A stretch of DNA of 64,000 bases from positions 47,176-111,175 of the forward strand of contig CABUXT010000004.1 of assembly GCA_902495705.1 (NCBI GenBank). The letters are read 5' to 3'. Numbering within the stretch: position 1 is the stretch's first letter; each line of letters opens with the position of its first letter. The position numbers were made by a program, and so were the translations under genes. This stretch comes from an uncultured cyanobacterium (lineage in GTDB: Bacteria > Cyanobacteriota > Vampirovibrionia > Gastranaerophilales > Gastranaerophilaceae). Below, piece after piece: positions 52,439 to 61,668 of the stretch. The notes under the pieces were generated by a model. It was not told where the DNA came from. It did not search any database and saw only the letters and a list, made by a program, of their open reading frames with translations.

Positions 52439-53392
52439 ATGAAGATAGATAAAAATAAGAAAAATCCTATGCGCAAAGCTTTCGGAAAAACTTTAGCGCA
52501 AATTGGGGAAGTTAATGAAAAAATTGTTGTCATGGATGCAGATTTGGCATGCTCAACACAAACTAAAATTTTTGCAGACAAATTTCCGAACAGATTTTTT
52601 GACTGTGGTATTGCAGAACAAGACATGGTAGCAACAGCTGCAGGCTTGGCATCTCAAGGTAAAACACCTTTTGCAGCAAGTTTTGCGGTATTTGCAACAG
52701 GCAGAACTTATGACCAAATAAGAAATGCCGTTTGTTATCCGAAATTCAATGTTAAAATCGTCGGTACCCATGGTGGTATAACAGTAGGAGAAGACGGCGC
52801 AACTCACCAAGCACTTGAAGATGTTGCGTTGATGCGCAATCTACCAAACATGACGGTAATCGTTCCTGCAGACAGCAAAGAATGTGAAGAGGCAATTAAA
52901 TTTGCCGCCGAGCATGACGGACCTGTTTATATAAGAGTTGCAAGAAGTAGTGTCACAGATATTTTTGACGGCAGTTACAAATTTAATCCGAATAAAGCTC
53001 TTATTGTAAATGAAGGTAAGGATATTTCAGTATTTTCAAACGGTGAAACTCTTGCAGAATGTTTGATTGCAGCAGAAGAACTTGAAAATGAAGGAATTTC
53101 TGTTGAAGTTATTAATGTTCCAGTAGTTAAACCGCTTGATACAAAAACAGTTATTGAAAGCGTTTCTAAAACAAATTTAGCCGTTACTGTCGAAAATCAC
53201 TCAATAATTGGTGGACTTGGTTCAGCAATTTGCGAAGTTTGTTCAGAAAACAGACCGACAAAAATAAAAAGAATCGGTATTAACGACGAATTTGGACAAA
53301 GCGGAACTGCAGATGAGCTCATGAAATATTATAAATTAGACTCTGATAGTCTGTTTGAAAGAATCAAAAGTTTTTATAAAGAAAATAAATAA
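52439..53392 (+). CDS. Transketolase, C-terminal subunit
   Basis: A 317-residue half-transketolase with the pyrimidine-binding GIAEQDMVATAAGLA (catalytic Glu about residue 61) and HGGITVGEDGATHQALEDVA, typical of DXS/transketolase family middle domains, and the C-terminal 'VENHSIIGGLGSAICEV' domain. It should pair with the N-half at 29434-30252. GAGGAT precedes the start. It heads a plus-strand cluster with ftsEX; the 16 bases to ftsE suggest cotranscription. Confidence 0.92.
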   Translation: MKIDKNKKNPMRKAFGKTLAQIGEVNEKIVVMDADLACSTQTKIFADKFPNRFFDCGIAEQDMVATAAGLASQGKTPFAASFAVFATGRTYDQIRNAVCYPKFNVKIVGTHGGITVGEDGATHQALEDVALMRNLPNMTVIVPADSKECEEAIKFAAEHDGPVYIRVARSSVTDIFDGSYKFNPNKALIVNEGKDISVFSNGETLAECLIAAEELENEGISVEVINVPVVKPLDTKTVIESVSKTNLAVTVENHSIIGGLGSAICEVCSENRPTKIKRIGINDEFGQSGTADELMKYYKLDSDSLFERIKSFYKENK

Positions 53393-53407
53393 ACAAGGAA
53401 ATTAATA

Positions 53408-54085
53408 ATGATAACATTTCAAAATGTCACAAAAAGATACAAAAACGACCATTATGCATTAAAAAATGTAAGTTTGGAAATCCATTCAGGAGAATTTGTA
53501 TTCATTGTCGGCGCATCAGGTGCAGGTAAATCTACATTGATGAAATTGCTTTACAGTGAAGAAAAACCAACAAGTGGTGTTATTTCAATCGGCGGATTAA
53601 ATATCGCAAATATCGCAAATAACAAAATTCCAAATCTTAGAAGATGCATGGGTATTGTATTTCAGGATTATAAACTACTACAAAACCAAAGTGTATACGA
53701 TAACGTAGCTTATGTTATCCGCACAATGGGGATTAGTAGCAAAGAAATTGATGCCAGAGTAAACGGAGCATTGAAAATTGTTGGTTTGCACGAAAAAATG
53801 CGCGCAAAACCTTCTGAATTATCAGGTGGAGAACAACAAAGAGTAGGTATTGCAAGAGCTATCGTAAATGGTCCGCCATTATTGATTGCCGATGAACCTA
53901 CAGGAAACCTTGACCCTAAAAACTCAATGGAAATTATGCAAATTCTTGACCAAATTAACCAAAGGGGGATTACAGTTATTGTGTCAACACACGATAACGC
54001 AATGGTTGACTATTTCAGGAAAAGAGTTATCACCTTGGACCAAGGTGAAATAGTAAGAGACATACAAGCAGGTACTTATGAATAA
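53408..54085 (+). CDS. ftsE: Cell division ATP-binding protein FtsE
   Basis: A 225-residue ABC ATPase. Walker A GASGAGKS is at residues 35-42, then YKLLQNQSVYDNVAYV (Q-loop region), LSGGEQQRVGIARAI (signature) and LLIADEPTGNLD (Walker B). With FtsX it recruits and activates cell-wall hydrolases at the septum. It overlaps ftsX by 8 bases. AAGGAAAT precedes the ATG. Confidence 0.95.
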   Translation: MITFQNVTKRYKNDHYALKNVSLEIHSGEFVFIVGASGAGKSTLMKLLYSEEKPTSGVISIGGLNIANIANNKIPNLRRCMGIVFQDYKLLQNQSVYDNVAYVIRTMGISSKEIDARVNGALKIVGLHEKMRAKPSELSGGEQQRVGIARAIVNGPPLLIADEPTGNLDPKNSMEIMQILDQINQRGITVIVSTHDNAMVDYFRKRVITLDQGEIVRDIQAGTYE

Positions 54086-54977
54086 AAATTTAAAATCAAA
54101 TGTAAAAAAGCACATACCAAAAGACTGGCTATGTGAGTTAAGAATATTATATAGACTTGGGAAAGAGACATTAGGCGATATCATCAGAACCGGCTGGGTT
54201 AATGTGGTTATCATCACAACAATGGCTGCAATTTTGATGATATTTGGAGCATGTTTTAGAACTGCATTATCTATTTCTGCTTTTTCTAAAGAATTAGGAA
54301 GTGCGCTGGAAATTTCAGTTTACTTGAAAAATCATGCTGAAGTCAGTGAAGTCAAAAAAGAAATTCAACAATTTGAGCATGTCGAAACAATTACAGTAAT
54401 TCCAAAATCTGAATCATGGTCAAAATTAAAAACAGAAATGAGTTTGCCAAACATTGAAAACCCATTGCCTGACACACTTCACGTAAAAGTAGATTCACCG
54501 GAAAGTCTACAGCCTGTATTTGATAACATCAAAAAAATCAGAGCGGTTGAAGATATGAGTTATGCCAAAGATTTGGCTGCAAAAATAGAACTCGTAAACC
54601 ATGTATTAAAAACAATTACACTAATTGTAATTGCGATAATGGCACTATTAACCATCACAATTATCAACAACACAATTCAATTGGTAATCCAATCAAGAAA
54701 AGAAGAAATTGAGATTATGAGATTGATGGGTGTAAGCAACTGGTACATCAGATTCCCATTCATTATGCAAGGTGCATTTTATGGTTTCACTGGCTCACTA
54801 TTAGCAATGTTCCCATTGAATTATATTCAAAACGGACTTGTTAATGTACACAAGTTCTTTATGATTCCATCTCCTGCTAATGCTCAAAATATTGTACTGA
54901 TTGTAATGTTTTCAATGAGTATTTTGTTTGGTGCCGTTGGTAGTTTTTGGTGTATCAAAAAACACCTACAGGTATAA
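54078..54977 (+). CDS. ftsX: Cell division protein FtsX
   Basis: A 299-residue membrane partner of FtsE. It has one N-terminal span (about 38-62), a large periplasmic loop ('ALEISVYLKNHAEVSEVKKEIQQFEHVETI'), then three spans with 'EEIEIMRLMGVSNWYIRFPFIMQG' between them, the usual FtsX pattern. It links the FtsE ATPase to cell-wall hydrolases. AGGT precedes its ATG inside ftsE. Confidence 0.93.
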   Translation: MNKNLKSNVKKHIPKDWLCELRILYRLGKETLGDIIRTGWVNVVIITTMAAILMIFGACFRTALSISAFSKELGSALEISVYLKNHAEVSEVKKEIQQFEHVETITVIPKSESWSKLKTEMSLPNIENPLPDTLHVKVDSPESLQPVFDNIKKIRAVEDMSYAKDLAAKIELVNHVLKTITLIVIAIMALLTITIINNTIQLVIQSRKEEIEIMRLMGVSNWYIRFPFIMQGAFYGFTGSLLAMFPLNYIQNGLVNVHKFFMIPSPANAQNIVLIVMFSMSILFGAVGSFWCIKKHLQV

Positions 54978-54983
54978 TCATCA

Positions 54984-56240
54984 ATGATTGACAGCAATAA
55001 TATATTATTAATAACAGATTATGAAGAAGTAGCAACATCAATTCTAAAAAAATTGGTGTTGTTACGTAAAAACGACAGTATAACCGTTACTAATACAAAG
55101 AATTTGAAAAAATCACTAGAAAATTCTTTGTATTGCGTTGTTATCTTACATGAAACAGAAGACGAAAATTCTACATTAAAAGCTATTAATAATATAAAAG
55201 AGTCAAAACCTGATTCTGAAATATTGTTATTATTAAATGATATCAACCCTGAACTTATCTTAAAAGCTTACGATAGTGGAATTTATGACTTCATTCTGAC
55301 AGACTCGGAAGACTATGAAATGCTCATAAAAACCATAAATTGTTTCAAATTGCGCTCAGTAAAAGAAAAAGCCGAACGCAATGAAAAGTTTTTATATCAA
55401 CAAGGGGTAATTGATAGTAAAACAAACTTATACCAATACAAATATTTAAAAGAAATTTTCATTGATTTGTCTGAAAATTTAAGGATTCAAAATGGCATAT
55501 TTGCTATCCTAACACTTGATGAAAAAACTAAAACCAAAATTTCTACAAACAGACTTGCTAATGCAATCAAAACTAGCGTAAGAGCTGACGACATCGTCGC
55601 TGTAGCACGTGGTGGCAAATTCTATATAATTTTACCTAACATTGATTTAGACGGTACTAATGCCTTATTAAATAAAATTCAAGACAAAATGGGAGAAGAT
55701 TTTAAAATTCGTGCCGGTCTATCAAAAATTGGAATCCAATCATTTGAAACACTTGATAAAAACGCCCAAGACGGTTTAATTTCTGCGACTCAAAATAATA
55801 CAATGAGCGTATGCTTAGAAAATAATCATGATGTTCAAAATTCTTGGTTGGAAGATGAGGATACAAACGCCAATAAAAAAGATTTTAAACTGTTTAAAAT
55901 GGCATTTACCAACAAAATGAACAGTGTTATTACTCCGGTATTTTTCAGGACTCAAAAAGAATTTGAAACAAAATTGACAAATACAACAGTCAGTCAATAC
56001 GCAAATAATGTTGAATGTGTTTTTTGCTTGCAAAATGAAGAGGTTCAAAGTGAATTGATTATCCACTATAACGGTTTTGCAAAATTCAAAATCGAAATAA
56101 TACATAGCGGACTGGATAGTGCCGAAAATTCAAAAATTGAAATCCCATTAAGCAAAATGACAGAAAAATTACTCACGAGTTTGTTAAAACAATTAAAAGA
56201 TGAATATAAACGCAGTAGTCAACAGGAAAGGAAAAAATAA
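54984..56240 (+). CDS. Degenerate receiver/GGDEF protein
   Basis: A 418-residue protein with a receiver-like fold (1-120) whose phospho-acceptor is replaced (VVILHETED, His56 in place of Asp), then a helical linker and a GGDEF-like domain (about 140-285). The active loop there is RGGKFYIIL (210-214) instead of GGDEF, so cyclic-di-GMP synthesis is unlikely. A third, unrecognised domain fills 300-418. It is probably a signalling scaffold or nucleotide sensor. It starts 6 bases after ftsX; a TATAAT at 54972-54977 might also act as an internal promoter. Confidence 0.75.
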   Translation: MIDSNNILLITDYEEVATSILKKLVLLRKNDSITVTNTKNLKKSLENSLYCVVILHETEDENSTLKAINNIKESKPDSEILLLLNDINPELILKAYDSGIYDFILTDSEDYEMLIKTINCFKLRSVKEKAERNEKFLYQQGVIDSKTNLYQYKYLKEIFIDLSENLRIQNGIFAILTLDEKTKTKISTNRLANAIKTSVRADDIVAVARGGKFYIILPNIDLDGTNALLNKIQDKMGEDFKIRAGLSKIGIQSFETLDKNAQDGLISATQNNTMSVCLENNHDVQNSWLEDEDTNANKKDFKLFKMAFTNKMNSVITPVFFRTQKEFETKLTNTTVSQYANNVECVFCLQNEEVQSELIIHYNGFAKFKIEIIHSGLDSAENSKIEIPLSKMTEKLLTSLLKQLKDEYKRSSQQERKK

Positions 56241-56782
56241 TGCTAAATATTGAAGACAGCGCATTGGTAATCATTGATATTCAAGATAGATTAGTTCTTG
56301 CAAGCAAATATGGTGAAGATGTAGCCAAAAACATGACAAAAATTGCAAAAGCTGCAAATATCTTAAATATTCCAACAGTAGTAACAGAACAATATCCAAA
56401 AGGACTTGGAAACACTGTACCTCAACTAAAAGATGCATTGGCAGAAAATGCTTTTGTTACAGAAAAAGCATCTTTTTCAGCTATGCTAGAACCTGCTTTT
56501 GCTGAAAAAATCAAAGCTTTAGGCAAAAAACAAATTGTTATCGGCGGTATCGAAACTCACATTTGTGTACTTCAAACCGCTGCAGCATTGATGAATGAAG
56601 GATATGAAGTTTATATTGTAAAAGATGCTTGCGCAAGCCGTAATAAAAACGAATATAAAACAGGTTTGGAATTACTAAAACAATACGGCGCAAAAATTTC
56701 TTGTACAGAAATCGTTTTATTTGAATGGCTAAAGACTTCAAAACACCCTAATTTCAAAGAAGTTCAAGCACTTATCAAGTAA
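56240..56782 (+). CDS. Isochorismatase-family hydrolase
   Basis: A 180-residue cysteine hydrolase with Asp13 (IIDIQD), Lys76 (TEKASFSA) and Cys109 (GIETHICVLQTA), the standard triad. Members cleave isochorismate, nicotinamide or related amides; the substrate here is unknown. AGGAAAGGAA precedes ATG 56240, which shares a base with the preceding stop, so it belongs to the ftsEX cluster. Confidence 0.9.
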   Translation: MLNIEDSALVIIDIQDRLVLASKYGEDVAKNMTKIAKAANILNIPTVVTEQYPKGLGNTVPQLKDALAENAFVTEKASFSAMLEPAFAEKIKALGKKQIVIGGIETHICVLQTAAALMNEGYEVYIVKDACASRNKNEYKTGLELLKQYGAKISCTEIVLFEWLKTSKHPNFKEVQALIK

Positions 56783-56806
56783 TGTGACATAAATCAATAT
56801 AAATAG

Positions 56807-56830
56807 AAAGCTCCTAGTTTTAGGAGCTTT
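56807..56830. terminator. Bidirectional terminator
   Basis: AAAGCTCCTA and TAGGAGCTTT with a 4-base loop between the convergent isochorismatase and U32 peptidase genes. Confidence 0.9.
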
Positions 56831-56835
56831 TCTTA

Positions 56836-58605
56836 TTATAAGCTATATACAACCATTTCGCAATTTTTACAATCAAAGCCTAACGGATATTTTTTGCCTT
56901 TTACATCTTGCAAATATAACTTGCCACAAGGCTTTCCACACATACCTGACGCGAATTTCAAACAATGTTTAGTGCGCATCAGTTCAATATTTGATGGAAT
57001 TTTAGATTGTGATTCCAGTGCCATTTCGTAAACTTCACATTGACATTTTTGATAAAATTCTTTAGCCTTACTATTATAAACATTAGCTCGATAATCCATT
57101 TTTTCTTCAGGAAATTTAGCATAGCTGATAGGGTTTTGAGCTACTCGTTTATAATTTTTCAAACGTTCTTCCATTAACAAACTTAATATTTGTCTGCGCA
57201 GTTCATTTATTTTTGAAACAGGCAAAAACGGAATATCATCATCCATAATGGAAACATTACCTGCATAAAAGTCACTATCACCGGTTTTTGACAATTGTGT
57301 ATTTATGTTACTTTTAAGTTTTTCTAAATTGTTAGGAGTTTCACCTGCCGGAATATCCAAAGATACGACATTGTTATCTCCATCTTTTGCGCTCAATTTT
57401 CTATCGCGCAGAGTGAAATCAACTTTAATTTTTCTAACAGTTTTAGATATATCTAAAGCTTTTTCAAAAGCTGAATCAAAGTTCCGATACAATAACTGGC
57501 CGCTTTTTAGACCATCCATTTTATTTGGATAAACCTTATTTCCTTCAACCTTATTCACCAAAAAGCCCTTCATTTCACCATCTGAGATATAACAAATGCC
57601 ATCTTGCGGATTTAACTTTGCATCAATTTCAAAATAGTTATGAAAAATTCGCTTAATTTTGCCTAACTTTTCACCTCGAGATTTTGGAGACAAGAAGTTA
57701 AAACATTGCCCGCGCCCATTCAAGAAATAATCAGTGTAACCTCGATTGAAAGTTTTATCAACATTTGGTTCAAAATCCAAAAAGATTTTACCTGAAGATA
57801 CCCTATTGGCATATTTGTTTATCAAATTGTTATAATAAGCTACAACATTTTTAACATAATTGATATCTTTCAAACGACCTTCAATTTTAAAAGATTTTAC
57901 ACCGCAATTAATAAGTTTTTCAATACTTTGAGAGGCATTGAAATCTTTCAATGATAGCAAATATTTATCTTTTAATATTACTTTCCCACTATCATCAATT
58001 AAAGAATATTTTTTTCTGCAAGGTTGCGCACATTCACCTCTATTGGCTGAGCGTCCGCCATTAGCGTAAGAAAAATAACATTGACCGCTGTAAGATACAC
58101 ATAGCGCACCATGGATAAATGTTTCAACTTCGCAAGAAACATTGCTACAAATTTCAGAAATCTTATCAACAGATAGTTCTCGAGCCAATATCACACGAGA
58201 AACACCAATTTTATCAAAAAACTTTGCTTTGTCGAGTGTTCTATTGTTACATTGAGTGCTTGCATGGATTTGAATAGGAGGAATTTTACCTTCCGCAGCC
58301 ATTTCTAATAATCCCATATCTTGGACTATAATAGCATCTACGCCAATTTCATATAACTTCTTAATCAATTCGACAGCTTGTGGCAACTCTGAATCATTAA
58401 GAATTGTATTAATTACAACGTGAATTTTCACATAGAATTTGTGAGCATAATTCACCAGTTTTTCTATATCTGATAATGGATTTGGAGCATTTTTTCTCGC
58501 TCCGAAATTTTGCGCTCCGATATAAATTGCATCTGCGCCACTATTTATTGCAGCAATTGCAGTTTCTAAATTTTTGGCTGGAGCTAATAATTCAACACTT
58601 TTCAT
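56836..58605 (-). CDS. U32 family peptidase / RlhA-like rRNA hydroxylation protein
   Basis: A 589-residue protein. The U32 signature is at about 165-197 (FIHGALCVSYSGQC...NRGECAQPCR) with four cysteines likely to bind an iron-sulfur cluster. The N-terminal part is a TIM barrel (ELLAPAKNLETAIAAINSGADAIYIG). The C-terminal domain resembles the RlhA/YegQ tail with a further Cys cluster (CLKFASGMCGKPCGK). E. coli RlhA hydroxylates 23S rRNA, but the role here is inferred. A TATAAA box lies 8 bases before ATG 58605, without a ribosome site. Confidence 0.85.
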   Translation of the reverse strand: MKSVELLAPAKNLETAIAAINSGADAIYIGAQNFGARKNAPNPLSDIEKLVNYAHKFYVKIHVVINTILNDSELPQAVELIKKLYEIGVDAIIVQDMGLLEMAAEGKIPPIQIHASTQCNNRTLDKAKFFDKIGVSRVILARELSVDKISEICSNVSCEVETFIHGALCVSYSGQCYFSYANGGRSANRGECAQPCRKKYSLIDDSGKVILKDKYLLSLKDFNASQSIEKLINCGVKSFKIEGRLKDINYVKNVVAYYNNLINKYANRVSSGKIFLDFEPNVDKTFNRGYTDYFLNGRGQCFNFLSPKSRGEKLGKIKRIFHNYFEIDAKLNPQDGICYISDGEMKGFLVNKVEGNKVYPNKMDGLKSGQLLYRNFDSAFEKALDISKTVRKIKVDFTLRDRKLSAKDGDNNVVSLDIPAGETPNNLEKLKSNINTQLSKTGDSDFYAGNVSIMDDDIPFLPVSKINELRRQILSLLMEERLKNYKRVAQNPISYAKFPEEKMDYRANVYNSKAKEFYQKCQCEVYEMALESQSKIPSNIELMRTKHCLKFASGMCGKPCGKLYLQDVKGKKYPLGFDCKNCEMVVYSL

Positions 58606-58613
58606 AGGGATAT

Positions 58614-58622
58614 TTTATAACA
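58614..58622 (-). promoter_or_regulatory. Extended -10 of the U32 peptidase gene, leaderless
   Basis: TGT-TATAAA on the minus strand ends 8 bases before ATG 58605; an overlapping TAAAAT would give a 6-base gap. Confidence 0.45.
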
Positions 58623-58693
58623 AAATAATCAAGAATTTGTAATATATAGAACAAATTTTACAATTAATGATACTATTGTAAAAAAGGAAAATT

Positions 58694-59998
58694 ATGAAAA
58701 TATCACTAATAAATCATGGCTGTGCAAAAAACTTGGTAGATGCAGAACTTATGCTTGGTATGCTTGCCCAAAAAGGCTACACAATAACTCTTGATGAAAC
58801 TGATGCGGATATTGTAATCGTAAACACTTGTTCGTTTATTCACGATGCCGAAAAAGAATCCGTACAAAGCATTTTACAAATGATTGATGAAGGCAAAAAA
58901 GTAATCGTTACAGGTTGCCTGTCTCAAAAACACGACAAAGACTTAAAAGACGCTATTCCTGAACTTGCAGGAATGATAGGTACATCAAATCTTAAAGATG
59001 TCGTAAAAATCGTTGATGATATAGCAAAAGGGGAAGGATATGAAAGCATTATTGACAAAGACCCTAAATATATCTACCCAGAAGACATTGAAAGACAACA
59101 AATAACAGTTGGCGCCAGTTCATATTTAAAAATCGGCGAAGGCTGTAACTATCAATGCGGATACTGTATTATTCCAAAACTGAGAGGAAAATACATTTCA
59201 AGACCGATTGAAAATATCGTAAAAGAGGCAAATGAACTTGTTAATAAAGGTGTAACAGAAATCATTTTGATTGCACAAGATACATCCTCTTATGGTATTG
59301 ATTTATATGGAAAACAAGCGTTGCCTGAATTATTAGAAGAACTTAACAAAATTGAAAACTTGTCTTGGATAAGAATCATGTATACTTATCCGACACAAAT
59401 GACGGATGAATTAATTGATGCAATAGCAAGACTTGATAAAGTAGTTAAATACGTAGATATACCTTTGCAACACTCCCATCCTAGGGTGCTTGAATCTATG
59501 AGGCGCCCGGTTATGGACTATAGAAAACTCGTTGAAAAAATCAGAGAGAAAATACCGAATGTATCTGTCAGAACCTCGCTAATTGTAGGTTATCCGGGAG
59601 AAACAGAAGAAGAATATGAAGATTTGTATCAATTTGTAAAAGATGTCAAATTTGACAGAATGGGAGCTTTTGAATATTCAAGAGAAAAAGGAACTTATTC
59701 TGACAAGCTAAAAGGGCATTTGAACGAAAAAGTAAAAAGAGAAAGAAGAGATAAGTTGATGAAATTGCAACAACAAATCTCTCTTGAAAACAACGAAAAA
59801 TATATAGGTTCAACTATAAAATGTATCGTTGAGGGATACACAGATGATGGAGTTGTTATTCTAAGGTCTGAACATGATGCTCCGGAAATTGATGGTGTAG
59901 TTTATGCAACATCAAAAGAACCTGTTATCCCCGGAGATATTGAAGATGTAAAAATTACGCGCGCAGATGAATATGATTTATTTGGCGAAATTGTATAA
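58694..59998 (+). CDS. rimO: Ribosomal protein S12 methylthiotransferase RimO
   Basis: A 434-residue radical-SAM enzyme. The N-terminal MTTase domain has Cys10, Cys46 and Cys75 (GCAKNLVDAE, NTCSFI, GCLSQ), the radical-SAM cluster is Cys151, Cys155 and Cys158 in CNYQCGYC, and a TRAM domain ends the protein. 'GCAKNLVD' is typical of RimO rather than MiaB. It methylthiolates Asp88 of ribosomal protein S12. AAAAAGGAAA precedes ATG 58694. Confidence 0.93.
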   Translation: MKISLINHGCAKNLVDAELMLGMLAQKGYTITLDETDADIVIVNTCSFIHDAEKESVQSILQMIDEGKKVIVTGCLSQKHDKDLKDAIPELAGMIGTSNLKDVVKIVDDIAKGEGYESIIDKDPKYIYPEDIERQQITVGASSYLKIGEGCNYQCGYCIIPKLRGKYISRPIENIVKEANELVNKGVTEIILIAQDTSSYGIDLYGKQALPELLEELNKIENLSWIRIMYTYPTQMTDELIDAIARLDKVVKYVDIPLQHSHPRVLESMRRPVMDYRKLVEKIREKIPNVSVRTSLIVGYPGETEEEYEDLYQFVKDVKFDRMGAFEYSREKGTYSDKLKGHLNEKVKRERRDKLMKLQQQISLENNEKYIGSTIKCIVEGYTDDGVVILRSEHDAPEIDGVVYATSKEPVIPGDIEDVKITRADEYDLFGEIV

Positions 59999-60016
59999 TA
60001 AAAATGAAGAGGGAAT

Positions 60017-61474
60017 ATGGAATATATAGAAAATAAAGAACTTGAAGAAAAAGAGATAAAAGGCATTTTTACTGATATGATAAAATACTTTCCGTCTAAA
60101 CTTTGCGGAATGTTTGGGAACATGATAACCGTGCCGATTTACACCAGCCTGTTTTCACAAGAGCAGTACGGCTTATACACAATTTCAATCGCAATGTTAT
60201 CGTTTCTATGTATCATTTTTTCAGATTGGGTTGGGTTATCAGGTTTGAGATTTTTCAGACACCACCAACTTGTAGACGACTTGCCTAAATATTTAACAAC
60301 CCTTGTTGCAATACTTTCAATCAACATGGTGTTGATGTTTGGAATTTCTTTTATTTTCAAAGACAACCTATACAGTTTCTTCCATGTTCCGTTTAAATAT
60401 TTTCTTGCTGTATTGGTATTAATTATCCCTGTTGCAATTAGAGCGCTTTTATCACAACTGCTCAGGGCTCAATTAAAACCGATATCTTACACAATCACAA
60501 CGATTTTGAACCAATTTGCAACAATATTTTTAACAGTATTTTTCGCAAAATTCTTCCACATTGGTGCAGCATCTATTTTGTTAGGTATGGGCGTATCTAT
60601 ATCACTAATAGATATATTATTACTCTATCAGAGTGAAATTTTAAAGGTTTTTAAATTTCAAAAAATCGAATGGAAATTCATTTTACCAATTATGAAATAT
60701 GGGATTCCAATTGCAGCAACTTCACTTAGCGCTTGGATTATAACCCAAAGTAACAAATTTATTATGAATGGTATCAGCGGATTTTCAAAAGCCGCATTGG
60801 TTGGTGCAGGTTACGGATTGACCTTACCTATCCTAATGACACTATTTGCAATGATTACAGTCGCTGCAATCCCTAGAATTATTAATTTATATGAAGGAAA
60901 AATTGATGTCAGACCTATCATCACAAGATTTTTAGGTTATTACATTTTGGTTGCTTTGCCTGTAGTTACAATCATTTCATGCTATAGCGCAGATTATACA
61001 CATCTGTTCATCCAAAATGCAAAAATGTATGAGGCAAGCACTCTTGTTCCGTATTTTTCATTTGGGGTCTTTTTCCTAGCTATGACTGATTATACAACAT
61101 TGCAATACCACCTTGCTAACAAAACTCACATTGAATTTATTATCAAATTAATTTCAGGTATCATTGGGGTCGTATTAAATATTGTGCTTATTCCAAAAAT
61201 GGGATTAGTTGGTGCAGGATTGGCTACTCTTGCTGCAAATTTCTTATACTTTTTACAAAGTGTAATTTTTGTAGTTCCAAATTTGAACATATATTTTCCA
61301 AGAAATGCTGTCTTGAGAATTGTGTTTACATTTATACCAACAGGAATACTTTTGTATATATTTAGGACATACTGCTCAGGCATATCAGGAGTAATCCAAA
61401 TGTGCGCATTATTGGTTGTTTTCTATGCTATATACTATTTTGGCAGCAGAAAACTTATCAATATTCCTGAGTAA
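60017..61474 (+). CDS. Polysaccharide flippase (Wzx/MATE-like, MOP superfamily)
   Basis: A 485-residue membrane protein with about 12-14 spans. The layout and segments such as 'GNMITVPIYTSLFSQEQYGLYTISIAML' and 'GLVGAGLATLAANFLYFLQS' are typical of oligosaccharide flippases that move lipid-linked sugar units across the inner membrane. It fits a surface-glycan pathway with the TagA-type glycosyltransferase (30253). GAGGGAA precedes ATG 60017, 18 bases after rimO. Confidence 0.85.
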   Translation: MEYIENKELEEKEIKGIFTDMIKYFPSKLCGMFGNMITVPIYTSLFSQEQYGLYTISIAMLSFLCIIFSDWVGLSGLRFFRHHQLVDDLPKYLTTLVAILSINMVLMFGISFIFKDNLYSFFHVPFKYFLAVLVLIIPVAIRALLSQLLRAQLKPISYTITTILNQFATIFLTVFFAKFFHIGAASILLGMGVSISLIDILLLYQSEILKVFKFQKIEWKFILPIMKYGIPIAATSLSAWIITQSNKFIMNGISGFSKAALVGAGYGLTLPILMTLFAMITVAAIPRIINLYEGKIDVRPIITRFLGYYILVALPVVTIISCYSADYTHLFIQNAKMYEASTLVPYFSFGVFFLAMTDYTTLQYHLANKTHIEFIIKLISGIIGVVLNIVLIPKMGLVGAGLATLAANFLYFLQSVIFVVPNLNIYFPRNAVLRIVFTFIPTGILLYIFRTYCSGISGVIQMCALLVVFYAIYYFGSRKLINIPE

Positions 61475-61668
61475 CAAAACTTAATATTGTATGTATTAAT
61501 AGCAATTTTGAAAATTCACGAACGTTATTAATTAAGTACGACAGAATTGTCATGCCTTTAAAATATCGTAACAAAATGATATTTTCTTGTGTGCTCTTGC
61601 TAGAATAGAAATATTCTTGGAAGTTAATTATCGATGATTTTTAATAACGTTATATGAAAGGATTCAAA
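61475..61668. promoter_or_regulatory. Adhesin upstream region with long-range inverted repeat
   Basis: AACGTTATTAA (61521-61531) and its exact complement TTAATAACGTT (61641-61651) lie 109 bases apart and could be paired regulator sites. In between is an 8-base-arm hairpin (AAAATATC at 61560-61567 with GATATTTT at 61578-61585). No clear -35/-10 pair was found. Confidence 0.4.
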
